A stretch of 64,000 nucleotides of DNA. Origin: Bedellia somnulentella (lineage: Eukaryota > Arthropoda > Insecta > Lepidoptera > Bedelliidae). The notes beneath the pieces are model-generated. The model did not search any database and had not been told where the DNA came from. It saw only the letters and a program-made list of their open reading frames with translations. A program made the translations under genes and the position numbers. Positions 45,541-57,659 of the stretch are shown piece by piece. Each line of letters opens with the position of its first letter. Positions within the stretch are counted from its first letter, which is position 1. The DNA lies in assembly GCA_963576735.1 (NCBI GenBank), contig OY755173.1:13362873-13426872 (forward strand), given 5' to 3'.

Positions 45541-45911
45541 TCAATTATGACGTTTGTGTCTTGGATCGAGTATTGTATAATGTTAGTTATATGGTCCTTT
45601 CAATATTCCTTACCACAAGTTATTCGTGTATTTTTCAATGGGTTAATTTTGACTGAGTATAAAAGACCTTTTTTTTCATGTATATTTCAAACAAAATCAA
45701 TCATCCCTTTTTTATATGGAAACACGTGCAATTCTATAGTTGTGATTTAATGACAGTAACGCAATCTCGATCTGTGGTGAATGTGTTTATTTTAATTAAG
45801 TTTGCAGTAACTAATTTCAACGATGAAAATTATTCATGGGACACAATTATGACAAAATCAGGTTAATTACACGTGTGGAAAAAGTATTCTGAGCAAGCAT
45901 AGCATTTCACC

Positions 45912-46408
45912 AATTCGGTATGCAAAGTTTTTTTTTTGGTATTTAATAAATATTTTTATTCGATAGTAAACACGAAAATAAAAGACTAATTTGAATATTT
46001 TTCATTTAAAATGAGTAATTGTAAAGTTATGATTTTTTAAAGATTGTTCAACTTTTGTACTTAATGACGTCATCGATCGAAAATATCACGTAGCGACATG
46101 CAAATAAAGCGAAATGTTTAAAAAAATGTTGCTAATTGCATGACATTTCACGGCTTTGTGATCTCAAATGAAATTATTATGATAATATACTAGAAAAACC
46201 TATGATTTTCTATATTTTATTAATGAACTGCAAAAACAAATGTCTTTGAAATAACACTGAAGGTCAAATACTGTTGCAGTTTTTTGACAAAATAACGGTC
46301 ATCTTAGCTTTATTTGATTTAATTTCAAGAAAATATTGTTTAAAAACATAATATCTCGAAATGGTTTCGCAATCAGCACCACTTCTGTAAAACTTTGCAT
46401 ACCGAATT
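45912..46408. mobile_element. MITE with 20-bp perfect terminal inverted repeats
   Basis: AATTCGGTATGCAAAGTTTT (45912-45931) is exactly mirrored at 46389-46408. The element is 497 bp, AT-rich and non-coding. A half copy is at 5158-5300. It lies about 600 bp to the right of the candidate transposon at 43-45 kb but does not share its ends. Confidence 0.85.
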
Positions 46409-46682
46409 CCCGCGATAAAATTCAGAATTTTTAGTTTTGATTTGCCACGATTGAAACGATATTGTGTAGTAAAGTAGTGTAATAAGTTAACTACCAGCAA
46501 TTGTCCAGATAAAAGTACACTACGATTTTAAACTGCCGAAATTACTACTCTTCAGTTAATGTTAAGGGCGTGGATTTAAAACTCAATCTCTAAAAGGAAA
46601 TAAAATTAATTGTTTAAAAAAGATTCAACTTCGGAGGAAGCATAAGTAGCCAAATCTTGACAAAAATACGACTTAAATCCGT

Positions 46683-46990
46683 TGTTGATGCCGTATATCT
46701 CCGAAAGGTGATAGAGGTACGAAATCTTTTAACATCACATAAATGTTGTCACCTGGAGTTAAGTTTATACATATAAAATCGCAGTTTTATGAAACAAACG
46801 TCACATTATTAAAAGGTAGTTAAGGGTTTCTCATGGTATTTGCTCACATCAATATAACCGTGTATAATGAACACATACGACTTTTATAACGGCACCAAGA
46901 CATAATCTAGATTTGGGACTCGAACCCAAGCTTCTTAATAGTTCATAAAATACTCTCCCTCTTCCGCTGAGCTACTAAGGCGCCTTAAGC
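46683..46990 (-). repeat. SINE-B copy with tRNA head, minus orientation
   Basis: On the minus strand the head reads CCTTAGTAGCTCAGCGGAAG (A box) and GGGTTCGAGTCCC (B box) at 46905-46985. The 3' body is at 46683-46755 (GCCGTATATCTCCGAAAGG, TGTTGTCACCTGGAGTT). The middle has diverged. Confidence 0.7.
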
Positions 46991-49470
46991 TCGACTCAAG
47001 ATTAACCAAACTCGACTAATCAAAGAAATCTTAAGTTGCAATGTCAAAGACCTTTTGCGCATAAATTACATACATGCCTATTAAATACCATGGGACAATT
47101 ACTTCCGAGACTAAGTTCCTTCCGTCAGGAATAATGTTGTTTTATAAATATGGCACATTCCAAATCAATATATTGCAAAAATCTATATTTACACTGCGTT
47201 ACAATAAGGCTCAGTTTTCTTTAGCAGAGTTAACCGTTTTCTACTGTAACTGGTATACATCATCGTTCCGGTTTGCCTTCAGAGTTCGGACGGATATATT
47301 TCTTATTACTAGTACAATCAGTCTGAAGATTCATCGAAGACCGCCCTTACGGGAAATAAATAATTAAAGAGCGGCAAAAACTCTGGGCCGTTGATTTGAG
47401 GTTATATTTTTAAAGATGCTTTATGAATCTTAAATACCGCCTCTTATCTTTTATTACTAGCAACATGGAGGCTTAAAATGAAATGCCAAGGGAGATGTAT
47501 TGGTTTTTTGAAGACTTGATGAGTATTTTTTTAAAAACATTGCGCATTTAATATTTCATATTTTCGATGATCGTTTTGGGCATGGTGATAAATTAAATTT
47601 AAGGCGAATCTTGTCAGGTTTTCTCAAGGGATCCTTAAAATATGAACTATACTGAATGGCACTACGCTACGCGATAATTATAGTCTCCAGCCGGATAGTT
47701 TCAGTTTTGAAAACACTAGAAGAATATGGAATCGACTTTTAAAAAAACGTTTGGGTGATAAGTTGGGGCTGGGAACTCCTCGCAAATTTACTCTTTAGTG
47801 GAATAGAGCTCTGATGTTGGTAGTTTAGTATTTTATAAAATGTATGAATTATACGTTTATAATACTAAACAGCATCAAATTAGTGCCATCAGGAAAAGTC
47901 AGGACTAACCGATAGCAGGGTATAAAACTAAAAATAATGCAAAAAATTAATGCTAGGTTATAAATTTTTTACTCTAGTTTAATATATACATGCATGTTTA
48001 AACAACGTATTAAAAAACCGTTTTTAGGGAATAGTGGTCAATATGAGTATATCAAATATTTCATAGACACACGTTTATATGAATCTTCTTGAAATAAATG
48101 TAAAATAATAAATTAAGATCAAAGGTTGTAAATAAAAAGAGGTTGGAAAGTCTCGAATCTCAAATATAACCTTGTTTTAATCAAGGCTCCAACTTTTCGA
48201 AATCCAATCTACTAAACAGGTAGATAAAAACAACTGTATAATTTGATCATTATCGAATCATTAAAGCATTTTATATGGTGACAAATAAGAATAATCGTAT
48301 AGAAAAAAATAACAATAATTTAATTTCATTATAAAATAGAATAATCCTTTAATTATTGCACAAAAATAAAAAAAACAATTAATCATATGATGATTTGTTT
48401 CTGTTTTAACTGATAATTTGGAAGGTAGATTAATTTGAGTTAGGCTGGTACATATATATGTAACTTGATTTTAAATTATCTTCGTTACTGGTATACATTA
48501 TGGTATATATTATGGACAATAACCGTTTTACTTTCGATACAAACGGGGCACGGTGAATGTCGTGTCTTTATATTCTTACTTAATTAGTATTTGAACAAAC
48601 TTTGTTTAGTTTTGTACTCTTAAATTGTGCAACCTCTTTTATTGGATGTCTACACCACGCAAGCATACAATATTGCGATAATATTGCAAGATTTATATAT
48701 TTATAATGATGAACCGGCGGTAAAATGGTAGTTATTCAGAGGATATCGTCAACAATATATTGCAGAGATGTGAGTGGAATATAAAGCAGGGAGTATTGTT
48801 TCGTGCCGGTGACACACTAATGTTAAAAGAACATAACACAAGTATTTCTTAGTGTGTATACAAAAATGTAGGACGAAATTAATTGGCTGCTTTGTTCGGA
48901 TACAATAGTAATGAAATAAACATGCTGTTACTAAAACTCTCGGCTATAATTAGTATTAAATATTAAGTAGCTCTTATACAGTTCCGAAATAATTGTTCTT
49001 TATCAGGTTAACTGGTTGAAACATTAATCAAATAAATCATTGTCGTCATTGGAAGACTCATCGGCGAATGTCGCGAATCAATCAATAAGAAAACCCTCAA
49101 TTTTATTTTATTTAGTTTTCTAGATCAGCGGGTAATGCTACTTAAAGATCATGAATAAAGCATATAAAAGTGTCGATCATCTCCTTACAGTATAGGTAAA
49201 GAAAATTTATTCGAATTCTTTCAATATTTAACTTAAGCTAAACTTTACCCTGGCCTGTTTCCTCACATCTTAAAGTACACAAAAAGTATTGAGAGCAATG
49301 TAACTTAACGCCTCAATGCAAACCAAAGTGACTAAGCGTGCTTAACGGCTTGTCCATTAATAGTTTTTTGTGACATATATTTAGTCATAGTGTAAAGTAC
49401 ATAACAGTTTTATGGAGTTTAACGCAATAATTATGTTTGTTTTGTTACAACGTCAAGTGTATGCAGAAAT
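46991..49470. other. AT-rich non-coding stretch, nothing recognised
   Basis: The 97-codon ORF at 47074-47367 has no recognisable motif. No repeat is shared with the rest of the window. Confidence 0.5.
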
Positions 49471-49473
49471 AAT

Positions 49474-49690
49474 ACACCTATGGCGATAAATTCCTAGAAG
49501 GGGTAACCAGAGTTTCGGAGTAAACAATCTTTAGTCACTTTTGGAAGTTGAGGGAGGAAACTTTGTAATTAAGGTTGTTTGGTGATGGGTCTCACACCGC
49601 ATCTTTCAAAAATCACTTAAAAAGCCCCAATACCGCTTCTTACAATCACTTGGGACATGAAATGGGGTAGTGCTATTCTACTCACTCAGA
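49474..49690 (-). repeat. R1, minus orientation, nearly complete
   Basis: GGGGTAACCAGAGTTTCGG, CACTTTTGGAAGTTGAGGGA, TTTGGTGATGGGTCTCACAC, AAAAAGCCCCAATACCGC and GAAATGGGGTAGTGCTATTC cover the family in reverse order. Confidence 0.85.
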
Positions 49691-50107
49691 ATTCGTCAAC
49701 ATATGAAAATAATTTTAATGACTACATCACAAAGAATATTTTGAAAGTATACGTACGCTAAAGACGTTTAACTAATTAACAAATTAATGATGTTGCGGAA
49801 TTATAACATAGCAATATGAATAACACATATGTGTTATATTTCATTTCAGCGAAAAAAAATTAATTTGGTATTATAACCAGTTTCATTTTGTACGACGGGT
49901 GTTATTATAGGGAAAACGTCAAAATAATCATATATATAAATAAAATTGTTTTTTGGAACCTAATTTAAAAGCAAAAATATTCAAAATTTTGTATCGACAG
50001 TTGCATGATGTAATGTCGTGATGTCTACCTGCATGGAGGCACCTGTTACTTGCTATTGTGAATCCAACAAGACTATTGTTATCTTTTTTATACACTTAAA
50101 ATCCTTA

Positions 50108-50245
50108 CGCCCGATTTCTGAATTGAGTATTCCAGCCGAGAACAACTTAAGCATCGTTGTGTCGCATTGAAATATTGACAACTGAATGAGACAACTCTAT
50201 ACTTAAGTCGTTCTCAGCTTGAATACTCAATTCAGATATCGGGCG
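50108..50245. mobile_element. Harbinger-like MITE, copy 2, with TTA target duplication
   Basis: CGCCCGATTTCTGAATTGAG is mirrored by CTCAATTCAGATATCGGGCG with one mismatch. It is flanked by TTA on both sides (50105-50107 and 50246-50248), which suits a PIF/Harbinger-type target site. The internal second inverted repeat matches copy 1. Confidence 0.82.
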
Positions 50246-50464
50246 TTAGTATACAATGATCGGGTGTAATTTCTTGAAGTTTTTTTAAAAGGCTTTGGTT
50301 ACATCCCTCAGTATACAAAAAACTTTTTGGTGAGCGTCTATCTGCATGCACAGATGAAAACGTGGATAGAAAATAAGTCACATGTGTACCGTTGCTATGT
50401 TTTTTTTTTCTGAATTTATTTTATTGTTCTTGATGGTTCTAGAAATCGAAAAAATTGTATTTAG

Positions 50465-50625
50465 GGCTTCATAAATTGATATCTTTAGTCAACTTTGGAA
50501 GTTTGGTGGGAAAAGCTTAAATAGAGGATAGTTAGTGATGGGTTTCTAGCCACTGTCTTAAAGAGCCTCAAAAGTCTTCCATGCCTCCTGGGATACCCCC
50601 AGGAGAACTGGGTTAGCGCTATTCT
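50465..50625 (-). repeat. R1, minus orientation, degenerate
   Basis: CAACTTTGGAAGTTTGGTGG, TTAGTGATGGGTTTCTAGCC and TGGGTTAGCGCTATTCTAAG match R1 with many changes. Confidence 0.7.
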
Positions 50626-50846
50626 AAGTCAATAGATACAACGCAGAATATTAAATAAACAGCTCAAACCTAACAATCCTAACATTCAAATCGATATTTC
50701 CCAAAAGGGTGGAATTATCAACCCTATATAAAGTTGAATCATTACAATTCAAGAAGAAAGTTACATGTTATAATTCTATTGGTCGGTTGTTTCTTCTAGT
50801 CAATAAAGATATCGTGAATTTCAATTTGCGATAAGGAAACGTTACT

Positions 50847-51596
50847 GGGGGGCAATTCTCGCACGGTAGATACTATATCACTTTCGATATTTATCACTTT
50901 TGTGATATTTTGCGATCGATAAGTGACTTGAGCTATTCTCACTTCATCCGATCGATATTTTTCTATTGAAAACCAGTCGATATGGTGATATATATCAAAG
51001 GATGATATCGAGTGGTCACGATCAGACGATATGATGATATTTGAAGATGTCGTGCGAACGATAGCCATTTTGTTTTAAAATTTTGTTTGAATATAGAAAG
51101 AAAATTAAAATGTAGGTGAAAATATTAAATGGATCATAGATCAAATAGTCTTAGAAGTTTTAAATAATATCTACTTGAATCAACGTTAATTATATTATTA
51201 ACAATATATTATTTTGGCATTATAAAATTTCATAAACTTAATCCGGTTGCCGAATGGTCCAGTTGGGAATTCAGACTTTGCTAGTTACCGGCAAAGTGCC
51301 AGTTAAAGGAAAATTTAAACAAACCCAAAACATAATGTAAATATTGACAGATATGAAGACCTTTTCATTACTAAGATGACAGGTTAACTGACCTTTCATT
51401 CAATTCGTTCACTTGGATCTTTGTTTTCGGTCTTCATTCTTTAATGTCTAAGGAAAAATTACTACCGTGTGCGAGAATACCGTTTCAATCTATCAATAGA
51501 AATATATTTCACTTTGTGATATTCTGCACACGGCATTGAACACTTGATATAATTTCTATGATAGTAATGATATCGAACTTGCGAGAATTGCCCTCC
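50847..51596. mobile_element. MITE-like element with 17-bp inverted ends and GATATC/ATCGAT-rich interior
   Basis: GGGGGGCAATTCTCGCA (50847-50863) is mirrored by TGCGAGAATTGCCCTCC (51580-51596), 16 of 17 matching. The interior is dense in short palindrome-like words (CGATAT, GATATC, TATCAC) near both ends. The 90-codon minus ORF at 50796-51068 crosses the left border and is not considered a gene. Confidence 0.65.
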
Positions 51597-53115
51597 ATTT
51601 CTACAAGTGTGGATGTAATAAATCCCGAAAGTTACCGCGAGGGTAAATAAATATTATGTAATCTTCATTCTTAACATAATTATAATGGTCAGATTGATAA
51701 CCTGACTGAAATATCTTCTCACATAAATGAAAACTTCGTTATTTTACACAAATGATATGCTTATGTTTTATTATAAGACCGATTTTGCGTAAAGATTTGT
51801 ACATTCTTGCATAGACAGATGCCTACTTTTTTTTATCTCGGTTATGATCTTTGTAGTTCAGTGGGAAAGAGCTTCGGGTTAAATGTTCGAGTATTTGTAT
51901 TTCATTGGTCAGGGTTACAATGGTGAAATAAAATATTGTAAAAAACCATATGTCAGTTTTTTGCTTCCAAGAGTAATATTTATTTTATTTTGAATTTTAG
52001 AATGGAAGGCCAAAAGAGACGAGGCGCGGAGTTATGTATATGTACCTCCAAAGTGGCAATATTGAGTTTCGAATTATCTTCTATTCTATATAATCTGGAC
52101 ATATGCATATATAAGTAATTTGATTCTTGAACAAACAGTAATTCATATTGAACCGCATAAGTTTAAATAGGAAAAGTTGGATTACTTGTGAAAACTAGGA
52201 AAATCACTACTGCTGTCGCTGGTACTGTGCGAACCAGTTACTCGTATTATACAACCAATCGTGGCTTGGCTAGTTGGCTTAAAACCGCACTTAAACTATT
52301 GTAATCTAACCCACATACCCGACCGCTGAGGTAACTTACTCATTTTAATCTAAAACTAGAAAAACAGCCGTCTTACGTTAATCATCTTCTTCAATCTGTT
52401 TCACGCTTTCTTAGTAAGTGGGTTCAATAAAAGTGAGGAAGCATGCAAAAAATTGTTTACGCGTGTATTGAAGTGACCTACCATGTGTGTCTACAGTGAT
52501 AATGATAAGTTATATAGAGATACAGTAAAAGTATTTTAAAAACTTATGATCATAAGTTTAAACTCATGATCTACAACAAATAAAGATGTATATATAATCA
52601 GGCGGTGCTTGTTCCCTCATCTACTGTCATTATATACAAATACAGTAAATGTACGAGTACAATAATATTGGTACTGAAACAATCACTAAACAATCAGTAC
52701 GTTTCTTTTAAAATGAATTCCCAAATTTTAAAGTTAACTCACAAACATATAGAAAGACGCTGAGGACAACTTATTTTTATAACAGTATGTTTGATATTCA
52801 ATGACATATTAAAAACAGGTTTTCTTAAATTCATCAATGTTTTGTAGTGTATTGTATATGTTTTTTTATCATTATTGAATCATTCGCTTATTCAGCATCA
52901 GACCATTGACTTTTCGAACCTTTTTACAAAAAGGTTACAGAGGAATTTTGTGATAATGCACAGTCCAACTTTGCACGAAATATTAACATGCCCGAAAATG
53001 TATATATTCTTTCATTCTCTTTAACTGTCCTTTTTTTAGAATTTATATTCAAGATATATTATGAATATTTATTCTAACTATATTTTTTTATATACAATGC
53101 TTAAGAAAGTTAGAC
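51597..53115. other. Non-coding stretch, nothing recognised
   Basis: AT-rich. No ORF or known repeat is supported. Confidence 0.5.
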
Positions 53116-53117
53116 AC

Positions 53118-53225
53118 AGCTTGACCTTTGGAGAATAATTTCTTATCTTCCTTTGAAGTTAAGAGGGTGTAAAGATTAAATAAGAGGTTATTGGTGATGG
53201 GTTTCTAGCCATCCCGCCCATCTAT
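53118..53225 (-). repeat. R1 fragment, degenerate
   Basis: CTTTGAAGTTAAGAGGGTG and TTATTGGTGATGGGTTTCTA followed by GCCATCCCGCCCA match the middle of minus-strand R1. Confidence 0.6.
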
Positions 53226-53394
53226 CATTATAATTTAAAGCCACAAATCCCTCAAACGCCTTGTAATGTATATATATTGTACAAGATATGAACTACACTT
53301 AATGAGTTGAAATATAATCGCTTTACATAGCAGCATAGCAAGATCGAGCGATCTTTTAACTAGATATCATTTAGTATAAAACAGCAAACAATTA

Positions 53395-53472
53395 CGCACT
53401 TACTTAGTATCGTATCCGGCATCTCTTTCTTACCAATATCGTGACGATAAAAAAGCGCTCGTGCTAGGCCTC
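53395..53472. mobile_element. Half copy of the 31.4-kb foldback MITE
   Basis: It shares ACGCACTTACTTAGTATCGT, then ATATCGTGACGATAAAA and GCGCTCGTGCTAGGCCT with 31498-31577. The other arm is missing. Confidence 0.65.
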
Positions 53473-53489
53473 AGACATTGATAGAACGT

Positions 53490-54350
53490 TATATTTATTT
53501 ATTATTTATTTATTATTCATTCATTACAATATACATTGTGTCGAATTTATAAAAAGGCATAACAAACTACTTAAAATTAATAATAAATTACAAAAAGAAT
53601 ATACAGTTATTTTACAAATTTAAACATTAATAAAAATCATAGCTAAGTCAAAATTATTTTATGAATTAAATACATGTCAAAATATTAATAATTATCATGT
53701 CAAAAAAAATTAAGTAAAAATATTAAATGTCACAATAAACTAGAAAAGTCACGACGATATCTTAAAAAAACATTAAAATTTATTACTACGATCGTTAGTC
53801 AGCAAATATTTCGTCTACCGAATAGCAGCATTTTTTTAAAAGGAACGCTTTTAATTCGACTTTAAAAATTTTTTTAACTGTGATAGCTTTTATGTCTACC
53901 GGCAATTTATTAAACAGTTTTACTGCCTGGTGACTGGCAACATGGGTTGCAACTTCCAGTCTTGGAGTACATACATCGACTTTTAAGTCCTTTCGTCTTG
54001 ATTGGAGACGTTTATGGCTCTCCTCCTCTGATTCTATTTTGCTCAGGTTTTTAAATAAATCAGTTAGCAAAACTAAAACATACAGACTGGGAACAGTAAG
54101 TATTTTGAGCATTTTAAAGTGCTCCCTGCAAGACTCCCAAGGAGGAATATTCACTATTATTCTTATTCTTATAGCCCGTTTTTGGCATATAAGAGCCTTC
54201 TTTATATTATAAGAATAACTATTACCCCAAAATTTCACACTATATCTAATCCTAGATTCTACCAAACTATAATATACACTGGTTAATTGATCTCGAGTTA
54301 GGACATCTCTCAAACTCCTAATCATGCAGAACATAAGAGCAATCTCTTGT
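53490..54350 (-). mobile_element. Jockey-like LINE, 5'-truncated, with A/T-rich 3' end
   Basis: The minus strand ends in a degenerate (AATAA)n-like tail (53493-53530). Upstream lies the C-terminal reverse-transcriptase ORF (53795-54334). Coding similarity stops at about 54350, the 5' truncation typical of non-LTR insertions. The DNA at 53530-53794 is the 3' UTR, AT-rich. Confidence 0.75.
53795..54334 (-). pseudogene. Reverse transcriptase C-terminal region of a jockey-like LINE
   Basis: The 180-codon frame contains IRSLRDVLTRDQLTSVYYSL, VESRIRYSVKFWGNS, KRAIRIRIIVNIPPWESCRE, HFKMLKILTVPSLYV and a C-terminal FNKLPVDIKAI block. These correspond to the thumb and C-terminal region of jockey/CR1-like reverse transcriptases (typical motifs: LRYGILLWGNS, then KRALR and SCRPYFKQLGILTLPSLYI). 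The palm domain with the catalytic YxDD box is absent, so this fragment cannot act alone. The remaining frame has no internal stops, which suggests a young insertion. Confidence 0.85.
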
Positions 54351-55234
54351 TTAATATTGAATTACAGGAAATCTCGAAATATTGAGTAGAATAATCTTCT
54401 TTGTTTACACCCCTGTGTTATTTAAGAGGGTTCCTACGCACACACAATGCACTATGGTGGTCTTCTTTTTTTATCATAAGAACATGAGTTGATAGCATAT
54501 AAGGTCATACATCCTCTAGGGTTAATATATATCCATTGTTTGTTACTCAGAAATTCACTTAAAAGTGGAATCAAGTTAATAAGCAGGTCTATTACTTTGT
54601 TTATTTTGAATGATAATAAATAACATCCTAGAGTATTGGATGCTCTTAATAAATACACTTTGATTCATTAATTTTCTGAAAAATGTAGCTACTATATCGA
54701 TATTATGTACCCTTCTCCTGCTTTCACAAAAAATGTGTCTGTAAGAGTTATTATATGATGGTTGAAGCCCTAATCCATTGCTTTCTTGAGGAAATTTAGG
54801 GTTTTGGTGTTATAAAATTGGCTGCAGGGTTAAATTTCTATCATATATCTTAGAGATACGATTTGCCAGTATTTTTTAATAATGCAACGGTACTTGATTT
54901 TGAATTATGTTTTTTTGTGAAACCATTTGTGCAAGTGTCTTCCTAATCTACGACTGCATTAAGTGTTATTTAAAACATTTTATTCCTAAGCCGATTTAAG
55001 GAAGTAAACATCTGTCAAATAAAAGTTACCCAAGGACAAAAAATAGAACTTAAATGACGCCGATGACGGTATTTTAAGTTGAACACCGGAAACAAAATGT
55101 GTTTCTCTACTGCGGTTGTAGGGGCAATTAATATTTTTACAGGAATTTCTATTTTAGATATATCTATGAGTATCCTTTCCTTTATGTAAGTAGTTACTAG
55201 TTCAAAACTGTGATGACAAACTATATTCCGCTTC
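54351..55234. other. Non-coding stretch, nothing recognised
   Basis: AT-rich. The short minus ORF at 54452-54658 is not reverse-transcriptase-like. Confidence 0.5.
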
Positions 55235-55335
55235 CTATGTAGTGTCGACTTAGAATATCACAAGTCCATCTCTTCTCGCAGATGTCGAACGAAACAACTA
55301 AGGGCACTGGGGCCTTTTCAATGATTCTTGAGCAA
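55235..55335 (+). repeat. R1 5' fragment
   Basis: ATGTAGTGTCGACTTAGAAT, CAACTAAGGGCACTGGGGCC and TTTTCAATGATTCTTGAGC match the first third of R1. Confidence 0.7.
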
Positions 55336-55865
55336 TTAAGGTACAACTGAAATCAACTAGCGTATATATTCTTTTAAAAAAATCCAATAGGTAATGGCTA
55401 AAGAGTTCTTGACGAATGAAAGATCCCGTAATTCAATACTACTTTGTAGAATACATTGGAACAAACGGTAAAAACTAGTCTTAGAGCACCTCTGTCGTCA
55501 TATTAAGATATTGTGGTCAACATATCCAGAATAGTAGGTTAGGTGTTAGCATAGTGCTAACAACGAACAGATTCCTTCTGTCAGTCATTGAACCCAATTT
55601 TGTCTGGAAATAATAAGTTGTTATAACGATAGCATTGAAAGATCGCGGGTACAAACAAGTAAAATGTACATTGATAGAGAATTTAAAAAAAGATTTTATT
55701 TACAACGTGATTTTATTTTTTGTTATAATTACAAAACTAATTAGCTAAATTACTGAAGTTAAAAATATATCAGTCGCTAAAAAAATTGCGTTTTGTAATT
55801 TTTGAAATTTTACACAGAAGTATCTGCTAGCGTTTATAAAACATGTAGACACATAATTTAAATCT

Positions 55866-55975
55866 TTTTGTTCATGAAAACCTCATGTGGGGATTATTAC
55901 TAATAAATAAAGGAAAGATTTTTTTTTTCTTTCCCGCCTGTGTCGAAATTTTTCTTTCCTTTATTTATTCTTTAT
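55866..55975 (+). repeat. Rearranged copy of the 6-kb SINE
   Basis: TTGTTCATGAAAACCTCATG (shared with about 5992-6011) and CTGTGTCGAAATTTTTCTTT, CCTTTATTTATT (shared with 6103-6135) flank a segment in which AATAAATAAAGGAAAG forms a foldback with the following TTTCTTTCC. The tRNA-like middle is deleted. Confidence 0.65.
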
Positions 55976-56881
55976 TTATATGTAGACACATCTTTGACTT
56001 TATATTCCTTCCAGGATAGCAGAGTAATTGTAAATAGGTACTACGATACATTTTGCTAAATAGTTCTATTTAATCAATCCCAGGCATCCCCTGTAATTGG
56101 GACAGCCCAGAACCTTGCTGGCTTAATAGGACAGCGTGACATCCTCATGGTATTGTCCATGGCTATAGACTTGCCTTCTACTAATGTATGAACTATCCCG
56201 ATAAAAAACAGGATACTCAGCACACCACATCCGTTATACTGTAGTAGTATTAGACAGCATACGAACCTATCACTAAATGCAGATGTGTAGAATAGAATAA
56301 CTCTTTATTGCTCATCAAACACAAATTTACAAAACTAATTATATGATCAAACAGTTTACAGTGAGGTACAATTGGCAGTCCCTAAAAGCGATCTCTTCCA
56401 GACAAACTTTGGAAGGTGAGATCGATAAAATAATTATTTGGTTTAGCTAAATTATAAAAGTTTAACGAAACAATTTGTCAAACGAAAATATTATGTGCCA
56501 AGGCATCGTGAAAGGATTTGAGAAAGTAACCCAGCCACTAAGTAATTAGTCAAGCATGAATAACATATTCAAACTTTGATAGGATAATAAATGAGTCGAA
56601 AGGTACACTTGGCTACACAGACAAATTTTAACATACAGTGTAGCCATTGTCTATCTCATAGACATCTTTTAGTTGTTTAGTCCTGAAGGATGGCAAAAGG
56701 TAAACATATAATATATACTAATATATATATAATATATTTTGGGCTGCAGAATATTATTAATAATCAAACATAAGAACATTGTGTCAAAAATAGACCCTAA
56801 CGGGTCCGGTCTAGGCGGTTTCAACATTCGAATAAGGATTTGATTCTATCCCTTTTATTTTAGAAACAATTCAACAACTTT
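55976..56881. other. Non-coding stretch, nothing recognised
   Basis: No supported ORF or repeat. Confidence 0.45.
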
Positions 56882-57139
56882 GCTGTGTAGTGTCGGCTTA
56901 GAATAGCACTACCCCATTTCTTCCGGTGGGTATACGTAAGAGGCGACTAACGTTTTGGGACTTTTTAAGGGATTTTTGGGCGATGCGGTTGGAGACCCAT
57001 CACCAACAACCTTTATTTTACTACCTTTTCCCCACGCAACTTCCAAAAGTGGCTGATTAATATCTAATTCCTTAGCTCTGGCTACCCCTTCTAGGGATTT
57101 ATAGCCGTGAGAATAAGGATGTATGTATTGTATGTATGT
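56882..57139 (+). repeat. R1, full length
   Basis: GCTGTGTAGTGTCGGCTTAG through GGTTGGAGACCCATCACCAA, CAACTTCCAAAAGTGGCTGA and CTCTGGCTACCCCTTCTAGG to AGCCGTGAGAATAAGG, then a GTATGTATGTA-type tail. Confidence 0.9.
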
Positions 57140-57429
57140 ACAATAACTTCTGGTGAAGGCTGAAAGAGTTATATTTGGATCAACAAGATTATTTAAAGAC
57201 CATTAAAAAGTTAAGCGGCCGATACTTTATGCAACGCGTTTTTTGCAACTTTCATTTGGCACTGGTGATTGCTTAATTGCACATACTATTGAATACTTAA
57301 ATATACATTAGGCAAATCATCAATGGAGTATAAAAGATTTGTCCAAATTTATCAAATATCTAATGTTTATTTAATGAACATCTTCGCTTTCAAATATTAT
57401 TCAACATTATATAAAAATATTACATCATA

Positions 57430-57648
57430 ATGAATAAAAATCAACAAACTCTAGACTTCGAAACAGTCTTAGTTCAAACTGATCCTGTAACTAAAAAGGA
57501 AAGTTTAAAATGTAACACATCGGAAACCTACCTCGAATATGGAAGTATAACTCCGTCGTCGAACAAAATATCAATCCTCAAACACAGTTTGAAAAATCAC
57601 GCACAATATTTTTTCACCTTAGCACAACATTTAAAAGGCACATTTTAA
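57430..57648 (+). CDS. Short ORF of unknown nature, 72 codons
   Basis: It starts at an ATG after CATCATA and ends at TAA (57646-57648). The peptide (MNKNQQTLDFETVLVQTDPV...) is polar and not low-complexity, and its amino-acid mix is more protein-like than other ORFs nearby. I recognise no domain. It ends about 15 bp before the GC-rich island at 57660. It could be an exon, a retroelement scrap or chance. Confidence 0.15.
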   Translation: MNKNQQTLDFETVLVQTDPVTKKESLKCNTSETYLEYGSITPSSNKISILKHSLKNHAQYFFTLAQHLKGTF

Positions 57649-57659
57649 ATCGAACGTTT

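Noticed and set aside
47074..47367. A 97-codon plus ORF
   Set aside because: No motif, no plausible neighbouring exons, and composition like the surrounding non-coding DNA.
50796..51068. A 90-codon minus-strand ORF
   Set aside because: It crosses the border of a MITE-like element and its peptide reflects repeated GATAT/ATCG words; no coding signature.
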